Origin: Muscardinus avellanarius
Taxonomy: Eukaryota; Chordata; Mammalia; Rodentia; Gliridae
NCBI GenBank assembly: GCA_963383645.1
Contig: OY726563.1
Span: 35,122,331-35,186,330 of the forward strand
Length of the DNA stretch: 64,000 nucleotides
Direction of reading: 5' to 3'
Every line of letters starts with the position of its first letter. The stretch's first letter is position 1. Made by a program: the position numbers and the translations under genes. This document shows positions 20,938 through 32,721 of the stretch, one piece after another. The notes under the pieces are model-generated. The model searched no databases. It saw only the letters and a list, made by a program, of their open reading frames with translations, and was not told where the DNA came from.

Positions 20938-21356
20938 GATTGATGGGTTTTAAATAAGGATTTACCATAATCAGGTCTTCATATTCTAAAGGTCACTTTA
21001 AATGCAGTTTGGAGAATACATCAAAGGGGAACAAGAGTGTATAGTGAGGAACCATTTAGACTTTGGTGTGGTGGAGAGATGAGGATCCATTTTATAGGGA
21101 TCATGCCATTTATCCCTCCATATTTCCTCTCCATCTGCTCAATCCTGCTCTATGCCCTAGAAAGGGAAGCTGTAGGTACTACAGAAATAGGATCGCATGC
21201 TCTCTGGCTTCTGGTTGAGTCTAGCCAAAAAGCTCCTTTAGGAGACTGGAATTTGGAGGAGAATGAGATCAGGGTATTTATTTTCCCAGTTTCCTTTTTC
21301 CTCAATTGCTTCTGGCTGGCTGATAGTATCCTTTAACAGAAAATCCTACAATCTGT

Positions 21357-21543
21357 TGGGCGTGGTTGTGTACACTTGTAATCCCAGCGTTTGGGAGATT
21401 GAGACAGGAGGATCGTACAGGTTTGAAGCCAGCCTCAGCTACTGAGTGAGGCTCTCAGCAACTTAGTGAGACCCTGTTTTCAAATAAAAAGTCTGGGAAT
21501 ATAGCCCAGAGGTAGAAAAGCCCCTGGCTTCCACCCCTAGTAC

Positions 21544-21579
<36 letters not shown>

Positions 21580-21592
21580 CACGCACACACAA
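21357..21592 (+). mobile_element. B1-dID SINE with (CA)n tail
   Basis: The sense copy has gggcgtggttgtgtacac and a right half of the cccagaggtagaaaagcccc type. The 3' end agtaccac runs directly into CA repeats (21543-21592). Confidence 0.93.
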
Positions 21593-21625
21593 AATCTCCA
21601 ATCTTTCTTCTGTATACAAGTGGGG

Positions 21626-21628
<3 letters not shown>

Positions 21629-21691
<63 letters not shown>

Positions 21692-21709
21692 CCTCTCTCT
21701 CTCTCTCAT
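21629..21709. repeat. (CT)n microsatellite at an ID-element tail
   Basis: About 80 bases of CT with two interruptions. It abuts the antisense ID element where its A tail would be. Confidence 0.98.
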
Positions 21710-21797
21710 TTTGTAGTGCTAGGGAGTGACCCAAGTCCTTCTGCATTCTAGGCAAGTGCTGTACAAGTTCTCTAAAACTGAGCTACATCTACCCTCT
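21710..21797 (-). mobile_element. ID element (tRNA-Ala-derived SINE)
   Basis: An antisense copy of the short rodent ID SINE: tgtagtgctagggagtgac, then a tctaggcaagtgctgtac block and actgagctacatctacc. It is distinct from the dimeric SINEs, which lack the gcaagtgct segment. It is not a functional tRNA gene. Confidence 0.85.
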
Positions 21798-21799
21798 TT

Positions 21800-22805
21800 C
21801 CAGGTTCCAATAACTACTTCTTCCTTCTTCTAGTTCATTTGGGCTTAGGGATGGTGATAGCTTTGCTCTTATAGACAAGGTTTTCTATATTTTCTATTTG
21901 ATGTGATATCTCTGCACTTACCCCTTTATAAATAATCCCTCCCTAAATGTATCTAACTTCAATGTGTCATATGTTTCCTGTTAGCACCTTCACTGATACA
22001 GGTGGTAGCAGGCCATGAAGGGCAATGAACATATTAGAAATGTTGTAAGGAGGTTAAGTTAGCAGGATGGGTGAACATAAAAAACACTACTTATAGACAT
22101 AAAAATACTATAGCAATAGTATGTTTATTTTTATGGCTAACAAAATAGATGCCATGGACTATTAGTTAATAATATTTTCATTTTTTGTCATTTACAGGAA
22201 TCATGTTTTTCAAAAGCAGCAAGATTCCAATAGTGGAAGGGAGTTAGCAGTGATGAAAAGATAGTATTTGAGAATTCCACTTTAAATTTCCCTTTTTCCT
22301 GAGTTTGCCTGTCTTCTTCATTCATAAATCTATTGTTGAATATCTTAACAGGAAAGTCAGTCATATAACTTTAGAACCAAATTATAGGCAAATACTTTCT
22401 GAAATTATCTTACCTATTTTTCTAACACATATTCCCAGGTAGCATCACTGGACTTTGCTCCTAAACCCTTTCCAATCGTGGAAAAATGCAAGCAAACCTA
22501 TTGAAAGGTCACTTTGTGGTCTGTGCAATTCATAAATGTTTGATGTTGACCTTGCTTTTAGCTGGGTTGCTCCTAAACCATATCAGAGTGGTAAAGCAAA
22601 CATCTTTAGTGTTTAAATTCCTCCTGAAGGAGATGCCTCAGTCTTCTTAGATTAACTAAATTGTCTAATAATGTTAGTCTTCACTCCTGCCTAATTTATG
22701 TGAGAAATTAAGATAAGCTTGCCATTATGCTATGACTAAAAAATCCATTTATTTGAAATCTTTGCAAAATTATCCTCCATTTCCTTGAGTTAACCTTGAG
22801 CTTCT
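21800..22805. other. Unique sequence, no gene recognised
   Basis: AT-rich DNA without repeat signatures. ORFs are below 60 codons and featureless. Confidence 0.5.
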
Positions 22806-23300
22806 GTAACGGTTTTCTATTCATGCTCTAACAAATGATTACAGGTTTAGAGTCTGCTTCAGTTATACAACTTAGAACAAGGAAAATTTATTTGCTCAGT
22901 TTTCGGGTATTTCAGAGGCTAGGTCTGAGAGCTCAGGGCATGGCTGTGGGAAGTAGAGAGAGGGGAGAGTGCAAGGACTCTGCTCTCACATCACCTAGGC
23001 TGGAAGCCAGAGAAAGCAAGCAAGGGGAGAAGTAGACCTTACATAATCTCCAAGGCTATCCCCCCAGGGACCCCTCCTTGGCAACCAAACCTCACCTCCA
23101 GCATGTCTGCCTGGTTTCTTTGAGGATTAGAGGGACATTCTAAATCCAAACCATTATAGTGTCTTAATACATCTCCCTCCCTCTTACAGTTCTGGAGGTC
23201 AAAGGTTCTGAAATGTGTTGGCAAGGAGGTATTCCTTCTGGAGTCTCTTGTATACAGTCTGTTCCCCCAACAATCTTTCCAACAATCTTTCTTCAGTATA
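22806..23300 (-). mobile_element. MaLR/MLT1-type LTR remnants
   Basis: The antisense LTR end gacattctaaatccaaacc lies at 23130-23150. Its start-side block ctattcatgctctaacaaatg lies near 22822. A second MLT1-like scrap with cttacagttctggaggtcaa follows (23159-23300). No internal retroviral genes are visible. Confidence 0.6.
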
Positions 23301-23506
23301 TGAGTGGGGATTCTCTCTCCTTAGTTTTAGAAGCTGACATAATAACACTTCTATTGTAATGTTTTAAATATTATAGGATATAATAAAAAGAGATCGATCA
23401 AATCAAAGCATGCATTGTTAACAATATCTTTGGCATAACCAGGGGACATCAGTACATTTTTGGGTGATCTCATACTTTATGTGCTTAGCAATTGTTCTAC
23501 AATGAA

Positions 23507-23722
23507 CTTTTTTTTTTTTTTTTGCGGGTCTGGGGATGGAACCCAGGGGCATTCTACCTCTGAGCTACACCCCCTGCCCTATTTTTATTCTTTATTTTGA
23601 AACAGGATCTCACTAAGTTACAGAGTACCTCACTAAGTACCTGAGGCTGTCCGCAAACTGCGATCCTCCTGTCTCAGCCTCCCAAATTCTGGGATTAAAA
23701 GTATGCGCCACAATGCCTGGCT
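23507..23722 (-). mobile_element. B1-dID SINE, cagacccgc-tail subtype
   Basis: The antisense copy starts with poly(T) and gcgggtctggggatggaac, and ends cgccacaatgcctggct. Confidence 0.94.
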
Positions 23723-23755
23723 GTATTTTTTAATTAAAAATAAATACAAGATATG

Positions 23756-23972
23756 GCTGGACATGGTGGTGCGTGCTTGTAATCCCACTACTTGGGAGAC
23801 TGAGACAGGAGGATTGCTGGTTCCTGGACAGCCTCAGCTACTTAGTGAGGCCTCTGCAACTTAGTAAGACCCTGTTTCAAAATAAAGAATAAAAAATAGG
23901 GCTGGGGGTGTAGCTCAGAGGTAGAATGCCCCTGGGTTTCATCCCTAGTATTGCAAAAATAAATAAATAAAT
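23756..23972 (+). mobile_element. B1-dID SINE
   Basis: A complete sense copy with an (AAAT)n-like tail. The duplication aatacaagat lies at 23742-23751 and 23973-23982. Confidence 0.94.
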
Positions 23973-24000
23973 GAATACAAGATTAAAAGACAAACTAACA

Positions 24001-24160
24001 GATGGGCACTGTGGCATATGCCTGTAATTCTGATCACAGGTTGGAGGCCAGCCTCAGCAACTTGGCGAGACCTTGTTTCAAAATAAAAAATAAAAAGTGC
24101 TATGGTCGTAGCTCAGAGATAAAATGCCCCTAGGTTCAATTTCCAGGACCACGAAAAAAA
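24001..24160 (+). mobile_element. B1-dID SINE, deleted left arm
   Basis: A sense copy missing the cttgggaggctgag block; gtaattctgatcacagg marks the joint. The right half ends ttccaggaccac plus an A tail. Confidence 0.86.
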
Positions 24161-24239
24161 TCCATAATAACAATCAACATTAGAGTTTACACAGAACCAG
24201 AACACAAACCTACTTTATAATTCATGTAATTGTTTGAAA

Positions 24240-24430
24240 TCAGGGTTGACTACTTAATTTGCGGGGTCCCGTGCAAGATGAAAACATAGGTCCCTTGTTA
24301 AAAATTACAGAATATTCTGAGACTGCAACAGAAGAGTGAGCATTAAATGAAGCATAGGCCCCTTCTAATCACAGGGTCCTATGTGACTGCAGAGGTCATG
24401 TCCCCATGCAGCCAGTCTGGTTATAATTTT
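24240..24430. mobile_element. Ancient MITE-like repeat, family not named
   Basis: The block gtcccgtgcaagatgaaaac ... ggtcccttgttaaaaatta ... aggtcatgtccccatgc looks like an old mammalian DNA-transposon remnant. I could not assign its family. Confidence 0.35.
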
Positions 24431-25280
24431 TGTCCCACATGGATGGTGTGGCCTTTATATCACATTAGGCAAAATATGAAAACTGAAACTTGGTTTTGTG
24501 AATGTTGGCAATGAGAACCAAACTTTACATGTGGTAACCACCACCTTTGCCATTTTGTGGTATTCTCTTTTTCTTTGCACACTTTTGCAAACAATGAACT
24601 GGTCTAACTATATTTACTCAATAGCAAAATTCCCTTAAAATATGGAACATTTAATCAGTTCCCTGGATCTTCCCCCAGAGTTAGATGTTTTATATTTCGC
24701 AACAAAGAAACGGAGGCTGAACCTTCAATGTCTAGACTCAACCCCAGTGTCCATCTCTGGAAGCTCTTGATCTACCAAGCCAGCCAGCAGCAGACTGGAA
24801 CATTTCACTTAGCTTGCAGACAGCTGAGTCTAGCCACTGAGTAAGAAGTGAAAATATGAGTCCCCAGTACTACCAAAGTTTCCTCCTTGCCCTAGGTTTA
24901 AATTACTTTAAAAAGCTTATTTCATCCTGCTATAAAAGAAAATAATTAAATTCTTCAAAGTCCCAATCCAGAGAGGTACCTATTTGGCATACCTCAGATA
25001 AAATATGTTCTGAAAATATGAATCTCCACAGCCAACTTCTGTAGCTCTACCTCGTAATTAGCTGAGGCCTAACCTCTTCCTAGAAGTCTCTTAGTTGCAT
25101 TTTTATTAAATTTATTTTAAGTGATATACATAGTCATAAAAATTGTACATATTTATGGAGTACCATGTGATGTTTTAATATATGTACATATTGTGTAATG
25201 TTTAAATCAGGTGAAAGATGTGTTTTCTTAAATGTTTATCATTTATGGTGAAAACATTTGAAACTTTCTTTTCTAGTTAT
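24431..25280. other. Unique sequence, no gene recognised
   Basis: No repeat or coding signature is recognised. There is a short AT-rich stretch near 25085-25210. Confidence 0.45.
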
Positions 25281-25296
25281 TTATTTATTTATTTGT

Positions 25297-25744
25297 TGGC
25301 ACTAGGATCGAATCCAGGGGCATTCTATCTCTCACCTACACCCCCAACCCTTTATTTAATTTATTTATTCATTCATTTATTTATTTATTTATTTATTTAT
25401 TTTGGTGGTACTGGGGGTGGAACCCAGAGGCTTTCTACCTCTGGCTATACTCCCAGCCCTATTTTATATTTTATTTGGAAACAGGGTCTCACTAAGTTGC
25501 TGAGAGCCTCACTAAGTAGCTGAGGCTGGCTTTGAACCTGCGCGATCCTCCTGTCTCAGCCTCCCAGGGGTTTACAAGTGTGCACCACCAGGCCCGGCTC
25601 CAACCCTTTATTTTTATTTTGAAGCAGGGTCTCATCAAGTTGCTAAAGGTCAGGTTAAATTGCTGAGGCTGGCCTCAATCTTGTGATCCTCTTGTCTCAG
25701 TCTCCCATGTACTGGGATTATCGGCACACGACACCACACCCAGC
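25297..25744 (-). mobile_element. B1-dID SINE carrying a second, inner SINE
   Basis: The outer antisense copy lies at 25297-25357 and 25614-25744. The inner antisense copy (25400-25599) sits on an ATTT tail. The inner one is bounded by a perfect 14-bp duplication, ccaaccctttattt, at 25344-25357 and 25600-25613. This proves the order of insertion. Confidence 0.94.
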
Positions 25745-25799
25745 ATTTTCTAGCTTTTCAAAACAAGTTACAATGATTTTTTTAAAAATAATTTTGTTG

Positions 25800-26010
25800 A
25801 GCCAGGCATGGTGGTGCATGCTTGTAATTCCAGCATTTGGGAGGCTAAGATAGGAGGATCGTGGTTTGCAGACAGCCTCAGCTACTTATTGAGGCCCTTT
25901 GCAACTCAGTGAGACCCTGCTTCAAAATACACAATAAAAAATAGGGCTGGGGGTGTAGCTCTGAGGTAGAATGCCACTGGGTTCCATCCCCAAAATATAA
26001 CAAAAAACAA
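25800..26010 (+). mobile_element. B1-dID SINE, cagacagcctcagctac subtype
   Basis: The sense copy starts gagccaggcatggtggtgc and ends ttccatccccaaaatat with a short A tail, abutting an L1 3' end. Confidence 0.92.
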
Positions 26011-26012
26011 TT

Positions 26013-26280
26013 TTTTGGTGCATTGGAATTAAACAACATAGTTTCGTTGATATAATTATACAGGCACACATCCATCACTTGGTGTATTTTCCTCCCCACC
26101 CCACATGACTCCCCCCTTCCTGTACATGTTACTGAGATGGTAGTGATACCTTCATATATGAACATAACATCACCTCATCTGTTTCCTTCTTCAAACTTCC
26201 TTTTTCCCTCTACTTCTCTATCCTCCCTCTATCTCCTTCACTGTTCTACTGGTCGCTCTCCTCTTTTATCTAAAGTCCCT
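26013..26280 (-). mobile_element. L1 3' UTR fragment
   Basis: The antisense copy starts ttttttggtgcattggaatt, followed by acaggcacacatccatcac and a C-rich segment. It resembles the copy at 8848. Confidence 0.65.
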
Positions 26281-26285
26281 TTTCT

Positions 26286-26490
26286 AGCTAGGTATGGTGG
26301 CGCATGTCTGTAATCCCAGTACTTGGGAGGCTGAAACAGTAGAATCAGAGGTTCAATGCCAACCTCAGCAACTTAGTGAGACCCTCAGTAACTTAGCGAG
26401 ACCCTGTTTCGATATTAAATAATAAAATGGGGTGGGTGGGGTGGCTTGGAGGTAGAATGACTCTGGATTCAATCCCTAGTACCAAATTTT
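26286..26490 (+). mobile_element. B1-dID SINE
   Basis: The sense copy starts gctaggtatggtggcgcatg and ends caatccctagtacc. Confidence 0.92.
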
Positions 26491-26610
26491 TTTCAAGCCC
26501 CCTTGTTTCCCTATTTTCTCTATAGCTTTTACAGATGAGAGAAAATATACAACCCTTGATTTTCTGGGACTGTTTGATCTTGTTTTTTTTTTTTTTAAAT
26601 ATGTACTTAC

Positions 26611-26692
26611 AGGGCTGGGAATAGAGTTCAGTGGTAGAGTGCTTGCCTAGTATAGATAAGACCCTGGATTCAGTCTCCAGCACTACTATATC
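26611..26692 (+). mobile_element. ID element
   Basis: The sense copy has gctgggaatagagttcagtg, then tggtagagtgcttgcctag and cagtctccagcac. It retains the box A-like region of the tRNA-Ala ancestor. Confidence 0.88.
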
Positions 26693-26784
26693 ATAAATCA
26701 TATATACGTAAACATTATTGGTATCTATAGTCATCCTACTGTGGAATAGCACGCAGCACACTGGAACACTAGAAGTCTCTCTTG

Positions 26785-26976
26785 TGTATGTGTGTGTGTG
26801 GACCTGGGGATTGAATCCAGCATTATTCTACCTTTGAGCCACATTCTCAGCCTTGTTTTATTTTTTATTTTGCAATAGGGTCTCACTGAGTTGCTGAGGC
26901 TAACCTTAAACCTGCAATTTTCCTGTCTCAGCTTCCCCTGTACTGGGATTACAAGTGTGTACCATCACGCCTGGCT
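26785..26976 (-). mobile_element. B1-dID SINE with GT-rich tail
   Basis: The antisense copy runs from gacctggggattgaatcc to gtaccatcacgcctggct, with a short GT-rich head. Confidence 0.9.
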
Positions 26977-28524
26977 TAGAGGTCTTTTTTCATCCCTTCC
27001 CTGGTCCAGTCCCTGCTCCATGTTTCTGTAGCAACTTGCCAACACATGTATCAAAGCTTTGTTACATTGTGATAGAATTATATTTGAGCCTGTTCTTCCC
27101 ACTAGATTATGGTAAATATGGAGATGTGCTGCCCAGGTTTCCCTTTAAAGGATGACTTGCTTGCTAGCAGCTGGTAGGGAGGCCAGCCTCTTCCTGGGCC
27201 CTTTTTCTACTGCAGAGCACCCCTTATCTTACATCATGAGCCACACAGAGCCCCTTTGTCTTATTAGAAGTCCATAATCAATGACTGGTCAAGCTGGGGA
27301 TGTGAAGCCACAGCCAGTACAGCCAGACTTGGCGCAGCTTTATGCAATTTTATGAAAAAACCTTGCTCCTCAATTTCTTGCATTTTTATAGAAAGTGCAT
27401 TTGTGTGCGAAATTCTTGCTCCACAGCTCCCTACAGGGATGAGGGACAATCTAAGACCCAGACTGTGGCTCAACTTCTCTTTAGGCCCAATCTCACTCTA
27501 TTTCTTTCACAGAGATGCCAATTCCTAATAGCCACCTTGTACCCCCTAAGTCTATCTCATTACCTGCCTTTGCAGAATCTAGCCCGCAACATAGGCTCTG
27601 AATTCCCTATTGTGTTTGCCATAGTATTTGTAACTCTAAGCCCCTTGCTAAGGTCATAGACTATGCTAGATGCTGGTTGAACCAAACAGTTTGTTATGGA
27701 CTAAAAAATATAGTGTTGTTTATAATTTTCTCTCTCCTCACAGTCATATGCTGAAAATCACTGTGAAGTGTTTTAACATTGTTAAACAGACAACCAATAA
27801 AGAAGAATGTAATAAAGTGCTGCCAAAATATCTTTAAACAAATTATTCAGCCAATATAATCTTTATATGTTATTGGTATAATTTTTTAACATGATAATAT
27901 CAATGGTTGAATATAATATCAGACTTTGCTAGTCTTTTTATATACTGTTAAAACAGAGCCTTTTTTAAGCCCTGGGAAAATTTTTATTGTTGGTAGAAAT
28001 GAAGGCAATCCCAATGCACTTTTTAATATAAAAAATGCGGCATGGATTCTTAGTTTTAGATTTTTTTTGTGATACTTTTTTTGTTCTATTTGGAACAAGA
28101 GGCTTTAGACTAGAAATCAGATTGGGAGAAGTTGAAGGAAGTAATGTGGAAAATAAATAAACAAGTTGTTACCAATGGCTTTGAGGGATGCAACGACTGC
28201 TAAATCAGTTCCTACCACACTTAGGACCAGGAAGAAAATGGAAAGAAAAAGAAAAAGAAAACAAATGACAAATGGCATCCATACAAATATCCTTCTGAAG
28301 ACACCACCCCCAAAGCCACAGAAAATGATCGATATGATAACTTAATATCATGCCATCTATAGAAACTCTGATCTCCAATTAATAGGCAGTAAATTCAAAT
28401 AAATACAATGGCCTTTGCAGCTCCAAAAATGTCAGAACTTGAGGGAGGTTGATGTTCAATTTTCTATAAATCGAAAATTATTCTCAAAATTAAATAAAAT
28501 CCATTAACTTTAAAACAAACCCCA
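26977..28524. other. No gene or repeat recognised
   Basis: The longest ORF (27342-27659, plus) has no recognisable domain or splice context. The region contains AT-rich stretches, but nothing else can be supported. Confidence 0.45.
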
Positions 28525-28525
28525 G

Positions 28526-28735
28526 CCGGGCGTGGTGGCTCACGCTTGTAATCCCCGCGCTTGGGAGGCTGAGACAGGAGGATCGCACGGGTTCGAAGCC
28601 AGCCTCAGCTATTTAGTGAGGCTCTCAGCAACTTAGTGAGACCCTGTTTCCAAATAAAATAGAAAAAAAGGTCTGGGAGTATAGCCCGGAGGTAGAAAGC
28701 CTCTGGTTTCCACCCCCAGTACCACACACACAAAA
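28526..28735 (+). mobile_element. B1-dID SINE, young, full-length
   Basis: The most consensus-like long-arm copy. It has gccgggcgtggtggctcacg, the B box gggttcgaagcc, and a right half with agcccggaggtagaaagcc and ccagtaccac. Many CpGs are retained. Confidence 0.95.
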
Positions 28736-28739
28736 ATAA

Positions 28740-29690
28740 ACCATTTTTGTCTATGTTAATGACTGCTAAAATTGTAAGAAATAAATATCGTTTTTGTCTG
28801 CTAGAAACTCTTCCTTTTATACATCTGCTGTTCCTATCTCATCAAGTAGGTAAATGATCCAGGCTTGGGCACTTTTCCTTGGTCACAGTAATTAGTCCAG
28901 CCATCATGAGTCAAAGTCTGATGCCTCAGTGGGCTTCCCTGGGATTTTTCAAACCAGCGCTGGGAAAGAGATGCTTTCTGTCATCAGTAGTCTGTCTGCG
29001 TTCTTATGCTCCCTTATTCTCCCTTATGAGAGATCAGAGATCCCTCATCTTTGGTGGGTGACTCAGACAATGAAGCAGAGAGCAACAAGGAGGATGGGCA
29101 GAAGGAGGATGCCCCAAATCTAGCATGCACTCACCCAAGGTCGCTCACCCACACACAATTGTTTGGCCTCCTGGCTCAACCCAAGCCTCTCTCTGCTTAA
29201 GGCCTTTGGAATTGAGTTTATATTCATTGTAACCAAAATAAAAGTAACAAAATTTACTAGGCACTTACTCAGTATCAAACAATTGCTACATAGTATCTCT
29301 TGTGCTCTTTACCAGGAATTCATGAGGGAGTTACATTGAATGTGTGGCAAAATAAGGGCTGTGAAGAGATTAGGGAACATGCATATCACTGCACACTAAG
29401 CAGAAGCAGACTTCTTGAATTTGAAACCACCACTGACCAAAACCCATACTTGTAACCAGTGCAAAATATGTGAACAACATACCTTTGTCGGCTATTGACA
29501 ACAAATTTTGGGTCACATTTATTAGATCCACTTTTCGACGTAAGTTTTGCTCTCAATCTCAACTCAAACTTCTACTCTAAAAACCAAAAAACTCCACTCT
29601 CATAATTACTATTGGTTTCAATGATGTGAAATTCCTGCTACTTAATCATACCTATAGGAATGGCAATTTCATTTATCTAGTAGCTATGTG
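28740..29690. other. Unique sequence, no gene recognised
   Basis: Short ORFs only. No repeat family or exon structure is visible. Confidence 0.5.
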
Positions 29691-29734
29691 GTAGTATGGC
29701 ATGCATTACCTAAACATTTAGAATCTCTACTTCC

Positions 29735-29911
29735 CTCCTTCTCTTCCTCTTTCTCCCTCCTTCCTTCCCTCTCTTTCTCCCTCCCTCCCTTCCTTCCTTC
29801 TCTCCCTCCATTTCTCTTTCTTTTGTACTGGGGACTATATATATACACACATATATATGTATATATATTCTTTCTTGTTTTTGTACTGGGGAATATATAT
29901 ATGTGTGTGTG

Positions 29912-29997
<86 letters not shown>
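29735..29997. repeat. Compound simple repeats (CTCC/CTTT, TA, GT)
   Basis: A CT-rich tract to about 29822, then (TA)n at about 29910-29956 and (GT)n at 29958-29997. The SINE-tail phrase tgtactgggga occurs at 29824 and 29881, and tactggtga at 29998. The arrays therefore grew within a duplicated SINE 3' end. Confidence 0.95.
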
Positions 29998-29999
<2 letters not shown>

Positions 30000-30425
30000 C
30001 TGGTGATTGAACCTAGAGGCATTCTACCTCCAAGCTACACCCCCAGCCCAATTTTTAAATTTTTTTATTTGGAAGCTGGGTGTGGTAGTAGATGCTTGTA
30101 ATCCCAGCGCTTGGGAGGCGGAGACAGGAGGATTGCACAGGTTTGAAGCCAGCCTGAGCTACTGAGTTAGGCTCTCAGCAACTTAGTGAGACCCTGTTTC
30201 CAAATAAAGTATAAAATAGGTCTGGAAGTATAGCACAGAGGTAGAAAAGCCCCTGGGTTCCACCCTCAGTACCACAAAAATAAATAAATGTTTTTATTTG
30301 TAAACAGGGTCTCACTTGGTTGCTGAGAGCCTTGCTAAGTTGCCAAGGCTGACTTTGAACCTGTGATCCTCCTGTTTTAGCCTCCCAAGTACTAGGATTA
30401 CAAACTTGTCCTACCACACCTGGCT
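29998..30425 (-). mobile_element. Antisense B1-dID SINE split by a sense SINE
   Basis: The outer antisense copy occupies 29998-30073 and 30285-30425. A sense copy (30074-30284; gctgggtgtggtagtagatg to ccctcagtaccac) is inserted at the T-run/tttttatttg junction, so the two are in opposite orientation. Confidence 0.9.
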
Positions 30426-30626
30426 TGTACCGAGGGTTGAAACCAGGGGCATTTGACCTCCAAGCTACATGCCCAATCCTTTTTTTTTTGTTGTTGTTAT
30501 TTGAAACAAGGTCTCACTAGGTTGCTGAGAGTCTTACTAAGTTGATGAGTCTGGTCTTGGACCTGTGATTCTCCTGTCTCAGCCTTCCAAATACTGGGAT
30601 TACATCCTGTGTCACCGCCCCCAGCT
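30426..30626 (-). mobile_element. B1-dID SINE, old
   Basis: An antisense copy directly abutting the previous element, from taccgagggttgaaaccag to ccgcccccagct. Confidence 0.88.
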
Positions 30627-30629
30627 GAG

Positions 30630-31340
30630 GTTTCAGTTTCTTAGCCTATTCAATAGTGATGTTATAGCTTAAGCAGACTCTGAGATAAACGTTTTGGTCA
30701 GCAGTCTTAGATGAGGATTCAGGTGCAATTATTTCACTTGGGAGAGTTGTGCAGAAATTCGGTGAGGGAGTGGGATAAAGAAGACGAAGAAAGGAAAACG
30801 CCTATAGAGAATGTGTTGATATACAGGTTACTGCTATGGGGAACTGAGACTCCATCCTGCTAGGGATGTTCCTGGGGATTACAGAGAGCGCACACTCTGG
30901 TAACATTCCACCTGACAGCCAAGAAAGCTGGGGCATTTATCCATCTAACCCGGTTACTCATTGGATAAGGAGCATTCTCTGCCATTGTCAGCCCACACCT
31001 TATGCAGGCTGAGAGGATTCCTGCACCAACCGAATTTTCCAGGCAAAGAGATAAGTAAGCAGGACCTATACTGGAATTTTCTGAAGGTAACTTCTGGGCT
31101 GAAGCATAGGATATAAATAATGACTGCTACATAGGGTATTGACACCTACTTTATGGGATTTTTAATAAGCATTACATATATAGTCAAAGTAGCCAATCAA
31201 GTTAGTCGGAGGTAAAGGGCAAGATTAAATAACAAGACTATGGCATTTCATAGTTTTGGAAGCAAAAGAGTTTCAGTTGTAGATACTTTACCTGCATGAA
31301 TAAGAATGCACATGTTGTAAGTATCTGACCTCCCTCCCTT
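30630..31340. other. Unique sequence, no gene recognised
   Basis: Nothing beyond short featureless ORFs. Confidence 0.45.
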
Positions 31341-31344
31341 TGTT

Positions 31345-31800
31345 TTACATGTCCAACAAACCTATGTACAACAGGTAGAATGTTATACCAATTGCTTCAC
31401 AACTTGGTTCATTTTAAAAATATATGGTGGACTTTTTCTTTGTCAGCTCATATGGCTATACTTCATTCTTTTGTTGCCTACATGGTGTGCACAACACTTC
31501 ATTGTATGCATTTTTATAATTTATTCAACCCTTATGATATTAATGGATAGTTATAGTCTAGTCTTTCACTATTACACAGAATGCTGCAATGGACATTTTA
31601 TATGCATATTTTTGTGTCTTTATGCAAGTGTATCTGTAGAATACATTTCTGCTAGTGTAGCTGTTTGGTCCAAAAGTGTGTATATTTAAATTTTTGGTAA
31701 ATGTTGACAAACTGGCTTCTGGGAAGCTTGCTCTATTAGCAGTGTGCAAATTGCTATTTCCTCACACCCTTGGTCACACTGCCTAGTTTTTTTTCCAGAT
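31345..31800 (-). mobile_element. Old L1 3' remnant
   Basis: Antisense L1 landmarks are cacagaatgctgcaatggac, a ttggtccaaaag block, and cctcacacccttgg near the right edge. No frame survives. Confidence 0.6.
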
Positions 31801-32207
31801 GCTCTTTTGGAAGAACACATTTGAAAAGAGTTTCAAAGTTGTTTAATAAGCTTTTGCTTTCTTTAAATTACAACAATAATAATGGCCGAAATAAATTATT
31901 TGTTCATTTATTCAACCAATATGTTTTAGGAGCCACATGTGATAGCATTGTGTGCAAAGGGCTAAGGATGAGAGGCCATCCATGATGCCATTGAAGATTT
32001 ATAAATACAGTTATAGTCACTATTTCCATGGAAAATGGCAGTGTACCTTGAGAGAAGGCAGCAGATGCTAATGATACATTGTCTAAATTCCTTTGCCCTT
32101 AAGATGTCAAAATTACACTGGCTTGAAAGTCTCCTCAGCCTTCCAAGGCTTACTTTATCATTCATAGGCAGCAGGCTAGAAGTGCAGGGAAACAAATGCT
32201 CCCCTGG

Positions 32208-32378
32208 TGTCTCAGTCAGCATTCTTATCACTGTGACCCAACATACATGATTACAACTTAGAAGAGGAAAGATTTATTTGCTTACCTGTCTGGAGATTTC
32301 AGACCACATATATAGTCCATTTATTTCGACTGCCAAACCAAAGCTGGGTCTTCAGGTCCTTTGGGTATGATGGTGGGA

Positions 32379-32440
<62 letters not shown>

Positions 32441-32716
32441 AGTTTGTGTGAGCTCATAACTGCAGAGAGAAAGAGAGAGAGAGAAGAGAAAAGAGGAGAG
32501 GAGATGAAAGGAGAGAGAGGAGAGAGATGAGAGTTTATGTGAACTCATAACTGCAGGGTAGAGAGAATGGCTGGAAGCTGCAGCAGCCAATCTGGGAAAA
32601 ATCCTGTTCCCAGGCCATACCCGCAGGGATTCTTTTCCTGCAACCAAGTCCTGTCTCTAATATGGCAGCCTCCAGAGCATCAGGTCCTGGGGATATTTTA
32701 TGTCCAAACTATAACA
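32208..32716 (-). mobile_element. MaLR-type solo LTR with intact target duplication
   Basis: On the minus strand it starts tgttatagtttggacataaa and ends gaatgctgactgagaca. The perfect 5-bp duplication cctgg (32203-32207 and 32717-32721) is the size expected for ERVL-type LTRs, so this is a clean solo LTR. Its CT-rich interior has expanded into a (GA)n array (32380-32436, plus-strand reading), and a block around ctcataactgcag is duplicated (about 32451 and 32544). Confidence 0.85.
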
Positions 32717-32721
32717 CCTGG

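Larger units (their letters stand above)
16385..21085 (-). mobile_element. L2 LINE, split by a DNA transposon and SINEs
   Basis: The left part at 16385-16700 carries the antisense L2 order (gcctactaattgcctggc ... tacaaaggccctagggttgg). It resumes at about 20590-20712 (catggtaaggagttgatcc, gggaagccattattt) and 20938-21085 (tctaaaggtcactttaaatg). The order and strand are continuous with known L2 3' sequence, so the intervening ~3.9 kb is an insertion. It is non-coding. Confidence 0.7.

Noticed and set aside
21710..21797. A tRNA gene
   Set aside because: It is an ID SINE: tRNA-derived, but diverged, with no intact cloverleaf and a simple-repeat tail.
27342..27659. A 105-codon ORF as a host gene
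   Set aside because: It has no domain, no splice sites in context and ordinary composition. I found no family resemblance.
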